In this document: piece by piece, positions 23,178 through 30,051 of the stretch
How positions within the stretch are numbered: the first letter of the stretch is position 1
How the letters are laid out: each line of letters opens with the position of its first letter
Notes under the pieces: model-generated
What the model saw: only the letters and a program-made list of their open reading frames with translations
Database searches by the model: none
What the model was told of the DNA's origin: nothing
Position numbers and translations under genes: made by a program
Assembly: GCA_964655775.1 (NCBI GenBank)
Contig: CAZZNQ010000028.1
Span: 1 to 42,080 of the forward strand
DNA: 42,080 nucleotides
Direction: 5' to 3'
DNA from: CAZZNQ01 sp964655775
GTDB lineage: Bacteria > Planctomycetota > Brocadiia > SM23-32

Positions 23178-23705
23178 ATGGGCCAGGAAATGAAGAACGC
23201 GATCGAGAAGGCTCGAAAGTTGGAGATCGACGGCGCCGAGTATTACAGCCGGGTGGCCGACGAGTGCTCGGTCGAGATGGGCAAGTACATGTTCCGTTCC
23301 TTTGCCGATGACGAAAAGCGCCACCTTCGGATCATTGAGGACGTCGCCAAGGGCATGGGCGTGGACATCGACTCGATGCCGATGCCGCGGGACGAGATCC
23401 GCACCATTTTCTCTCACGCCGACGAGCACGTCAGCCAGCAGGTCATCGCCACCGCCGATGAAAAAGAAGCCGTCCGCGTGGCCATGAACATGGAGACGGA
23501 GAGCTTCAAGCTGTACGACGAGGCCGCCAAAGCGGCCGACGACGAGCAGGTCGAGAAGCTGTTCAGCCGTTTGGCCCGCGAGGAGAACCAGCACTACGAG
23601 ATGCTGGAGAATACTCTCGACTATCTGGACAGCAACGAGAAGTGGTTCCTGCAGAATGAGTGGGCCCTCATCGTGGGCGACCAGAGCTCGCTCGGGCTGG
23701 GCTGA
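23178..23705 (+). CDS. rubrerythrin-type ferritin-like diiron protein (erythrin domain only)
   Basis: A 175-residue four-helix-bundle protein of the COG1633 type. Metal-ligand motifs are visible in two repeats: EIDGAEYY followed by DDEKRHL (ExxH), and METESFKLYDEA followed by EENQHYEML (ExxH). This is the diiron site of rubrerythrin-like proteins, here without the rubredoxin domain. A role in peroxide scavenging or iron handling is likely. It is cytoplasmic. A strong SD (AGAGGAG) lies upstream and the gene is flanked by its own promoter and a strong hairpin terminator, suggesting independent, probably high expression. Confidence 0.88.
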   Translation: MGQEMKNAIEKARKLEIDGAEYYSRVADECSVEMGKYMFRSFADDEKRHLRIIEDVAKGMGVDIDSMPMPRDEIRTIFSHADEHVSQQVIATADEKEAVRVAMNMETESFKLYDEAAKAADDEQVEKLFSRLAREENQHYEMLENTLDYLDSNEKWFLQNEWALIVGDQSSLGLG

Positions 23706-23777
23706 GCGCCGCCGGCGCCGAGTCGGACGCGCTCTGTTAGGAAGTCGTCTGAGACCGACTGCCACTGAGTAACACGG

Positions 23778-23813
23778 CCGGGCGGTCCCGCTGGGGCCGC
23801 CCGGTTGCTTTGT
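23778..23813 (+). terminator. rho-independent terminator after the rubrerythrin-type gene
   Basis: A 12-bp stem (CCGGGCGGTCCC with GGGGCCGCCCGG, one G-U pair) with a 3-base loop, followed by TTGCTTTGT. Confidence 0.65.
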
Positions 23814-23865
23814 GTCCCGGGCGGCCACTACCATGGTGCGCACGATCACGATGGAGGATCCGGGT

Positions 23866-25011
23866 GTGGCCGTTCGCGTTCTGCACTGCTATGCCGATTA
23901 CAAGTGGACCGGGCCGTCCGAACCCGTCGTACGTCTCTGCGCGGAGTTGAACGAGGCGGGCTGGCCGTCCGAGATCATCTGTCGTCCCAATCCCAAACCG
24001 GATTACGTGGGTCTTCCTGAGCGCGCGCGCAGGCTGGGTGTGGGGGTGCATGATGCGCTGGGGCGCGGTGGCCATTTCCGGATGATCAGCAATGTTCGAG
24101 ACGTGCTGCGGCTGCGGCGCGTCATCCTGGACGGCGGCTACGACATCGTTCACTCGCACGGCACGTGGGACCACATACTTGCCTATTGGGCGCTCAAACG
24201 GCTGCGCCACCGAATCCCGCTTGTCCGAACGGATCACGGCGCTCGCGAGTACAGGCCGGGCTACTGGCGCCGGTTCTACTACGGCCCGGAGATGACCGAT
24301 CACCTGATTGTGCTCAGCGACCGTTTCGCCGTCCAGGCGGTGGACCGGTTCGACCGCAGCACGGAGACGACGACTACGCTGCGTGGGGGCATCGATCTCG
24401 ATCTCTACCCTCCTGCCCAGCCGCCGGACGGGAAACGACAAGAACTCGGCCTGGCCGAGGATGACCTGGTCATGGGGATCGTGGCACGCGTGCAGCCGCA
24501 CAGGCGATTCGACGTGCTGCTCAAGGCGGCGCGCATCGTGCGGTCGCGCAATCCCGCCGTCAAGTTCGTGGTTCTCGGCCGTGGCACCCGGCGCGAACGG
24601 CTTCTCGACCGACCCGTTGTCCGCATGGGTCTGCAGGATACGGTGTTTCCGCTGGGCTACAGGACCGATGACTACAAGGATGTCCTGGCCGTCCTGGACG
24701 CGGGCCTGATGCTGGTGCCCGGTAGCGACGGATCATGCCGTGCCGCTCTCCAGATGGCTGCGATGGAGAAACCGCTCGTCGTGGCCGAACGGGGCGTGTT
24801 GCCGGATATCGTGCGGGACGGTGAGAGCGGCGTTGTTGTCAAGGATTCTCCGGCACGCCTCGCCGAAGCCGTGCTGGAACTGGCATCGGACCGTGAACGC
24901 ATCCGCAGGTGGGGCAGGGCGGCGGCGGCGCGAGTGCGTCGTTTCTTCTCGGCAACGGGCAACGCGCAGGGCGTACAAGGCGTCTACGAGCGGACGCTCT
25001 CGGCCATGTAA
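23866..25011 (+). CDS. GT4-family glycosyltransferase
   Basis: A 381-residue GT-B glycosyltransferase. The start VAVRVLHCYADYKWTGPSE is the usual first strand and acceptor-binding loop, and HSHGTWDHILAYWAL and VRTDHGAREY follow. The C-terminal half begins MGIVARVQPHRRFDVLLKAA (nucleotide-sugar domain). The segment LVPGSDGSCRAALQMAAMEKPLVVAE replaces the common ExxxxxxxE donor motif, with Ser/Arg instead of the first Glu. GTG was chosen because GGAGG lies 8 bases ahead; three upstream ATG starts in frame lack family similarity. It probably builds a lipid-linked or surface glycan. Donor and acceptor are unknown. Confidence 0.85.
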   Translation: MAVRVLHCYADYKWTGPSEPVVRLCAELNEAGWPSEIICRPNPKPDYVGLPERARRLGVGVHDALGRGGHFRMISNVRDVLRLRRVILDGGYDIVHSHGTWDHILAYWALKRLRHRIPLVRTDHGAREYRPGYWRRFYYGPEMTDHLIVLSDRFAVQAVDRFDRSTETTTTLRGGIDLDLYPPAQPPDGKRQELGLAEDDLVMGIVARVQPHRRFDVLLKAARIVRSRNPAVKFVVLGRGTRRERLLDRPVVRMGLQDTVFPLGYRTDDYKDVLAVLDAGLMLVPGSDGSCRAALQMAAMEKPLVVAERGVLPDIVRDGESGVVVKDSPARLAEAVLELASDRERIRRWGRAAAARVRRFFSATGNAQGVQGVYERTLSAM

Positions 25012-25018
25012 GGCGAGT

Positions 25019-25036
25019 GGAGCCGAGGGCGGCTCC
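25019..25036. terminator. hairpin between convergent GT4 and dinG-like genes
   Basis: A perfect 7-bp stem GGAGCCG/CGGCTCC with an AGGG loop in the 29-base gap between two convergent stop codons. T-tracts are weak on both sides. Confidence 0.4.
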
Positions 25037-25040
25037 GGCT

Positions 25041-27917
25041 TCAGTTCTGCCCGTTGGTGGAACGGTCCCGCGCGAAGAAGCTGGCAACGGCATCGAGTGC
25101 ATCCTGGGGGCGTTCGAATACGCGATGTCGCGTCGGCAGGCTGCGCAGGAAGCTGCGCCCGTACTGTTTGGTCAGCAGCCGGTTGTCCGTGCAGACCACC
25201 ACGCCCCGGTCCGTTCCGCTGCGGATCAGACGGCCGAAGCCCTGTCGGAAGCTGATGACGGCTTCGGGAAGCGTGTAATGCATGAACGGATTTCGGCCCA
25301 GGTTCCGAAGGTACTCCGAACGGGCGCGGATGAGCGGATCGGTGAAGACATGGAACGGCAACTTCGTGAGAACGAGGCAGCTTAGCGCCTCGCCGGAAAC
25401 GTCCACGCCTTCCCAGAAACTCCGCGTGCCCAGCAAAACGGAAGAAGTGACGCCCCTGAAGCGGTCTGTGATCGCCTCACGGCTGCCGCTGATCCCTTGA
25501 GCCAGCACCATCACCCCGGCGCGCTCCAGTGGCTCCTTCACGGCATCGTGGACCGCCTGAAGCAGGGCATAGGATGTGAACAGCACCAGGGCACGGCCCT
25601 CCGTGCAGCGCAGAAGATCCACCAGAAAGCGGCACAGTTGCCGGTCGAACGCCGCCGAACGCTGCCCGCCAGGATCCGGCAGAAAGGACGTGACGCCCAC
25701 GAGCGACTGGCGTGTGTAGTCGAACGGCGATCCAAGCGCCAGACATTGCGACCGGCTGGCCGGCATGCCCTCGACGCCGAGACGCTCGAGCATGTAGTCG
25801 AAAGAACCGTCCACTTGCATCGTTGCGCTGGTCAACACGACGCACCGCTTCTGGTCGAAGAGGTGTTCTCGCATGTAGGGTCCGAGCTGGAGCGGGGCGG
25901 CGTGCAGGCTGTAAAAGGAGCGCGTGTCGCGCGATGTCCTCTGCACCCAGAACACGTGCGAGTCCTCCTGCTCGCCCAGCACCAGCAACAGCCGAGAGGC
26001 CAGTTCGCACAGTCGCGCGGCGCCGGTGGTCAGGTCCGAAGCGAGTTCGGACGCGCTGCTCCGGAGCTTGGAGGTCTCTTCGAGGAAATCGGCAAGTTCC
26101 ATGCAGAGCGTCCGCAAACGGCGCGTCACGGTGCACACCGCTTCCGCCGATTCCCAGGTCAGCGACCCCTCGCCGATGGGTGGCGTGCATTCGGCCAGCA
26201 GTATCCGCTCCACCGACGGCGGCAGGCTTTCGAAGGGTGCTCGAAGGACCTCGAAGAACTGCCGGATTGCGTCGCAGGCCTCCTGCACCGTCTCCATTGC
26301 CTTGCCGGTCGACTCGCGAGCCGAATCGAAGCGCGGAGAGGGTGCCTTGGCCGCAGCCCGGTCAATCTCGTGCATAACGGTAGCGAGCAGCCCGCTTCCG
26401 CCGCCGTCACGACGGGGGCGGAAGAGCAGGTTGGCTGAACGGTAAAGGGTCGGTGCGTCCAGAGTGATGCCCAGCGTATCCGTGGCGGCGTCCTCAAGGT
26501 TGTGGGCCTCGTCGAACACGATACAGCGGTACGGTGGCAGCACCGGCGTGTCCAATCCGAGTTCGGAGAACAGCACCGCGTGGTTTACGACAACAAGGTC
26601 CGAGGTACGGGCGCGGGCGCGTGCCTTCGCGACGAAGCACTTGCCGCGGAAACGGCACATGCCTCCGAGACATTCGTCCGGCCCGGTGATGATCCAGCGC
26701 GCGACGGCCGAAGCCGCTTCGCACGACTGGAAACCGTTGCACTCCGCCAGGTCGCCGGACTCGCTCTCCCAGGCCCAGGCGGCCAGCGGTGCCAGCGCCA
26801 TGAACTCGTCCGGGCCGGACAACTCGCGCTCGAAGTGCGTCAGCACATGCAAAAACCGGCGCACGCAGAGGTAGTTGCGCCTGCCTTTGAGGAGCGCGGC
26901 CTTGAACCGGTCGGGGAAAATCGAACTCAGGAAGGGCAGGTCCTTACGGTAAAGCTGCTCCTGGAGATTCTTCGTGTTGGTCGAGACCAGGACCTTGTCG
27001 TTGTTGGTGCAGGCCCACGCGATGGCAGGGATCAGGTAGGCAAGCGATTTGCCAGTTCCAGTTCCGGCCTCGATGAGCAGATGCCGGGCGGAGTTGAATG
27101 CGTCGCAGACGGCCTCCAACATCTCGACCTGTTCGGACCGTCTTTCGTACCGACGCAAGTTCCGACCCACCAGCCCTTCCGGTTCGAACAGCCGCGCTAT
27201 GTCGTCGACGCGCAGTTGTTCGTCGGTCGGCTCGACCTGGTCGGCCTTCTGGGCCTCGCGAATCAGATCCCGTTCGTCCCGTATCAGGGCGTGGTATTCC
27301 TGGGCTTGCGGCGCCTTGAGTTCGAAGCCGGTGTCCGCACCGGCAATGTCGGACACGAAAGGTGCCAGCACGTGTCCGGCCGCCCGGACGACAGAACGCA
27401 TCATTCTCAGAACCGGTTCGGGCATGGAGGCAAGCCGCGATTGCATCGCCTGCCAGACCCTCAGCAGCAGTTCGGCCCGGGCCTGTGCGCCTGTCGGATC
27501 CGGCAAGTCGATGTCCAGGAGTGGAGCAAGGGCCTCCGCGGTGAAATCGCTCGCCGTCGGACAGGCGATGGCGGCCAGTTCTCGGAGGTCCAGGATCTGC
27601 GGTGCGCGAAGTCGGGACGCGGCGATGAACGCCTCAAGCGTCTCCGGGGCTGCGCTCACGATCTGAGAGCCGCCGGCAGCCTCCAAGAGGTCCTTCATCA
27701 CAGCTCGTGGGGAAACCGCCCCGGCCGATTCGTCGCAGGTTAATGCTTGCGTCCCGGAAGCGGCCTCGAGTTTTGCAGCCGCCGGCGTGATGCCGCAGTA
27801 GCGGCTGGTACTGCCATCGGGTTCCACGCGCACCGTTGCGGCTTCCAGCAGCGCGTCGTCGGGAGGACGCGGGCCGGTGGTCGAGAGGGCGACAAATGTG
27901 AGGGCCGGGCGTGGCAT
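25041..27917 (-). CDS. DinG/XPD-family helicase with degenerate N-terminal exonuclease domain
   Basis: The protein has 958 residues. The helicase part has Walker A EAGTGTGKS at 283-291 and DEAH at 469-472. Between them lies a cysteine set (YLC, then ECLGGMCRFRGKC) fitting the [4Fe-4S] domain of XPD/DinG helicases. Motifs V-VI are GTRSFWEGVDV and QGFGRLIRSG. Residues 1-160 look like a DnaQ/DEDDh exonuclease fold, as in the exonuclease-fused DinG of Gram-positives, but FVALSTTG replaces the DxETTG of motif I. The later Asp/His positions are also missing, so nuclease activity is not expected. It probably unwinds R-loops or blocked forks. Full-length and monocistronic. Confidence 0.9.
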   Translation of the reverse strand: MPRPALTFVALSTTGPRPPDDALLEAATVRVEPDGSTSRYCGITPAAAKLEAASGTQALTCDESAGAVSPRAVMKDLLEAAGGSQIVSAAPETLEAFIAASRLRAPQILDLRELAAIACPTASDFTAEALAPLLDIDLPDPTGAQARAELLLRVWQAMQSRLASMPEPVLRMMRSVVRAAGHVLAPFVSDIAGADTGFELKAPQAQEYHALIRDERDLIREAQKADQVEPTDEQLRVDDIARLFEPEGLVGRNLRRYERRSEQVEMLEAVCDAFNSARHLLIEAGTGTGKSLAYLIPAIAWACTNNDKVLVSTNTKNLQEQLYRKDLPFLSSIFPDRFKAALLKGRRNYLCVRRFLHVLTHFERELSGPDEFMALAPLAAWAWESESGDLAECNGFQSCEAASAVARWIITGPDECLGGMCRFRGKCFVAKARARARTSDLVVVNHAVLFSELGLDTPVLPPYRCIVFDEAHNLEDAATDTLGITLDAPTLYRSANLLFRPRRDGGGSGLLATVMHEIDRAAAKAPSPRFDSARESTGKAMETVQEACDAIRQFFEVLRAPFESLPPSVERILLAECTPPIGEGSLTWESAEAVCTVTRRLRTLCMELADFLEETSKLRSSASELASDLTTGAARLCELASRLLLVLGEQEDSHVFWVQRTSRDTRSFYSLHAAPLQLGPYMREHLFDQKRCVVLTSATMQVDGSFDYMLERLGVEGMPASRSQCLALGSPFDYTRQSLVGVTSFLPDPGGQRSAAFDRQLCRFLVDLLRCTEGRALVLFTSYALLQAVHDAVKEPLERAGVMVLAQGISGSREAITDRFRGVTSSVLLGTRSFWEGVDVSGEALSCLVLTKLPFHVFTDPLIRARSEYLRNLGRNPFMHYTLPEAVISFRQGFGRLIRSGTDRGVVVCTDNRLLTKQYGRSFLRSLPTRHRVFERPQDALDAVASFFARDRSTNGQN

Positions 27918-27949
27918 GGCTTCGGTCTATATAGGTGTTTACGACAAGC

Positions 27950-27978
27950 ATGATAGTCGCTGAAGCCGTCGGCGACAA
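27950..27978 (-). promoter_or_regulatory. sigma-70-type promoter for the dinG-like gene
   Basis: On the minus strand TTGTCG, 17 bases, TATCAT, with about 30 bases to the ATG. Confidence 0.45.
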
Positions 27979-27997
27979 GGTCTGGAAGGTCCATAGC

Positions 27998-28026
27998 TTG
28001 AAACAACGTGCCTCTTGCGGAATAAT
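27998..28026 (+). promoter_or_regulatory. sigma-70-type promoter for proC
   Basis: TTGAAA, 17 bases, AATAAT, 35 bases upstream of the ATG and back-to-back with the dinG-like promoter. Confidence 0.5.
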
Positions 28027-28061
28027 GCATTGGCCATGGGAATGCAGTTGGAGGCAACAGG

Positions 28062-28871
28062 ATGATCGAGCGGACAATCGGCTTCATCGGTGCCGGCGTG
28101 ATGGGCGGTGCGCTTCTGGACGGCGTTATCCGGGCGGGAATGGCGACGCCGGAAATCGTCTGTGCCAGCGATCCCTCAGCGGAGCGAAGGGAGGGGATTG
28201 CGGGCATTCCGCGCGATCAGATCTTCGACAGCAATAGGCACCTTGTGCAGGAATGTGGCGTCGTTGTACTGGCGGTGAAGCCGGGCATCGTGCCTTCCGT
28301 GGCAGCCGAGATAGCCGGCCACCTGGGCTCCGACCACCTCGTTATATCGGTCGCGGCCGGTGTCAGTACATCCAGCCTGTCCCGCATGTTGGGCACAGAT
28401 AGGATTATTCGTGCCATGCCCAACACGCCGGCGCTGGTCGGCTGCGGGGCATCGGCGTTCTGCGGCGGTGCCGGTGCGACGGAGGAGGATCTGCAGGTCG
28501 CCGATGACCTGCTCTCCGCCGTGGGTGTGTGCGTCCGTGTCGAGGAATCCATGATGGATGCCGTGACGGGCTTGAGCGGCAGCGGCCCGGCCTACGTGTA
28601 CCTGGCCATAGAGGCACTGAGCGACGGCGGAGTCAAGATGGGCCTGCCCAGGAAGGTGGCGACCCTACTGGCGTCGCAGACGGTGATGGGCGCGGCCAAG
28701 ATGGTAATCGAGACGGGAAGGCATCCGGGCGAACTGAAGGATCAGGTGACCACGCCCGGAGGCACCACAATCGACGCGATTCACGCGCTCGAACTCGCCG
28801 GTCTCCGACGGGCCTTCATCGAGGCAGTTACGGCGGCGACCGAGAAGTCTCGAAGGCTCTCGAAGGACTAG
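28062..28871 (+). CDS. proC: pyrroline-5-carboxylate reductase
   Basis: A 269-residue full-length ProC, which reduces pyrroline-5-carboxylate to proline with NAD(P)H. The dinucleotide fold opens TIGFIGAGVMGGALL. The middle carries VLAVKPGIVPSV and RAMPNTPALVGCGASAF. The C-terminal dimer domain has AVTGLSGSGPAYVYLAIEAL and the signature KDQVTTPGGTTIDAI. The ATG is preceded by GGAGG at 9 bases. It is cytoplasmic with no other proline genes nearby. It converges with ispF with only 16 bases between stops. Confidence 0.97.
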   Translation: MIERTIGFIGAGVMGGALLDGVIRAGMATPEIVCASDPSAERREGIAGIPRDQIFDSNRHLVQECGVVVLAVKPGIVPSVAAEIAGHLGSDHLVISVAAGVSTSSLSRMLGTDRIIRAMPNTPALVGCGASAFCGGAGATEEDLQVADDLLSAVGVCVRVEESMMDAVTGLSGSGPAYVYLAIEALSDGGVKMGLPRKVATLLASQTVMGAAKMVIETGRHPGELKDQVTTPGGTTIDAIHALELAGLRRAFIEAVTAATEKSRRLSKD

Positions 28872-28887
28872 CGGACAAGCAGCGCAG

Positions 28888-29370
28888 TCAATCCGCCGGC
28901 TGCAGCAGGACGACGGCGTGGACCTCGATGGCCTCCCCGCGCCCGACCGGGCCCAGGCCTTCGGCTGTCCGAGCCTTGACGCTCACGAAGCTCTTCGGGA
29001 TTCCCAGAATGCTCGCCAAGTGCTCCTTGATCTTATCCTTGCGGGGCCCCAGCCGGGGACTTTCGGCGATGATGTTCACGTCCACGTTCCCGATGACCAG
29101 GCCCGCATCTTCGCGGGCGAGCTCGACGACGGCGGCGAGGATGCGGGAACTGTCGGCTCCTTCCCACCTCGGATCGTCGTCGGGAAAGTGCCGCCCTATG
29201 TCGCCCAGGGCGGCTGCGCCGAGGACGGCGTCGGCCACGGCGTGCATGACGGGATCCGCGTCGCTGTGGCCGATCAATCCCGGTTCTTCCGGAAAGGTCA
29301 GGCCGCCGAGCACCAGGGGACGTGGCGCCCCGGACCGATGGATGTCGTAGCCTATGCCGACTCTGGTCAC
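28888..29370 (-). CDS. ispF: 2-C-methyl-D-erythritol 2,4-cyclodiphosphate synthase
   Basis: A 160-residue IspF, the fifth enzyme of the MEP isoprenoid pathway, forming the cyclic diphosphate with release of CMP. The zinc ligands are in GYDIHR (Asp, His) and the His of DPVMHAVADA. GHSDAD and GDIGRHFPDDDP are the other conserved loops, and KARTAEGLGPVGRGE is the C-terminal trimer-contact signature. The start is GTG with GGGAGG upstream. It stands alone, not fused or linked to ispD here. Confidence 0.97.
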   Translation of the reverse strand: MTRVGIGYDIHRSGAPRPLVLGGLTFPEEPGLIGHSDADPVMHAVADAVLGAAALGDIGRHFPDDDPRWEGADSSRILAAVVELAREDAGLVIGNVDVNIIAESPRLGPRKDKIKEHLASILGIPKSFVSVKARTAEGLGPVGRGEAIEVHAVVLLQPAD

Positions 29371-29402
29371 GTTCGCCTCCCAGTTGCTCGTATTGCGCGG
29401 TG

Positions 29403-29428
29403 ATTATACCACGGTCTCGACCGGTCGA
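29403..29428 (-). promoter_or_regulatory. extended -10 promoter for ispF with adjacent palindrome
   Basis: On the minus strand TGGTATAAT is a perfect extended -10. A perfect 12-base palindrome TCGACCGGTCGA (29417-29428) lies just upstream, where a -35 would be, and may be a regulator site shared with the divergent sigma-factor promoter. Confidence 0.45.
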
Positions 29429-29445
29429 CACGCCCCGCTGTGCGT

Positions 29446-29476
29446 TTGACATGTCGGCAATGGGCCGGATTACAAT
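29446..29476 (+). promoter_or_regulatory. sigma-70-type promoter for the sigma/anti-sigma operon
   Basis: A perfect TTGACA -35, 19 bases, then TACAAT, about 26 bases before the ATG. The spacer is slightly long. This looks like a housekeeping rather than an ECF promoter. Confidence 0.4.
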
Positions 29477-29502
29477 GAGTGCGTTACTCTTCGGGAGTAC
29501 CC

Positions 29503-30051
29503 ATGAGCGAGACATCCACGCCTGACAACTACGGCAACCGTTCCGACGAGGCGGTCTGGGAACGATTCGTCGATGGTGAGGCCGAGGCCATAGAGGAACT
29601 TGTGCGACGGCACGGAGACGCGCTCTATCGCTACCTGTTCCTCAGTTCTGGTAACCAGCAGACCGCCGCTCAGTTCGCCGCCCGCACCTCGACACTTGCG
29701 GCGGGCTACCGTCGCCCCATCGACGGGTTCGCGTGCTTCCGGAGTTGGCTGTTCGCCGTCGCCACGCAGAACTGCGTGCCCGCGGTGCAGCACGAAGAGA
29801 TGGGGCTGTTGGACCTCTGGCACGATGTGAAGAGGGATCCCGCAAAGTCCGATCAGGCCGACGCCTACTATGCCGTGCGCGATCTGCTTCGGCCGGTTCG
29901 GCAACCTCTGTTGCTGGTCGCGGCGTTCGGCTTCTCGGTGGAGGAGGCGGCGCGCATCTGTAGGTTCACAGTAGATCGGGCAAGCGACGCCATCAAGCAG
30001 GGGTGTCAGGAATTGGCTCGTTCGGCATCGGCAGGTAGGGGGGGCGAGTAG
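29503..30051 (+). CDS. divergent ECF-like RNA polymerase sigma factor
   Basis: A 182-residue protein with the size and order of an ECF sigma factor. Residues about 26-93 resemble region 2: a LVRRHGDALYRYL core-binding helix and FRSWLFAVATQN like the region 2.4 segment. The normally conserved acidic DAEDLVQETF stretch is replaced by TAAQFAARTSTL. Residues about 122-173 resemble region 4: DLLRPVRQPLLLVAAFGFSVEEAARICRF, then a recognition helix. The ATG follows GGGAG; earlier in-frame starts lack an SD. The gene abuts, with no spacing, a membrane protein carrying an anti-sigma zinc motif, which strongly supports the sigma assignment. Confidence 0.7.
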   Translation: MSETSTPDNYGNRSDEAVWERFVDGEAEAIEELVRRHGDALYRYLFLSSGNQQTAAQFAARTSTLAAGYRRPIDGFACFRSWLFAVATQNCVPAVQHEEMGLLDLWHDVKRDPAKSDQADAYYAVRDLLRPVRQPLLLVAAFGFSVEEAARICRFTVDRASDAIKQGCQELARSASAGRGGE

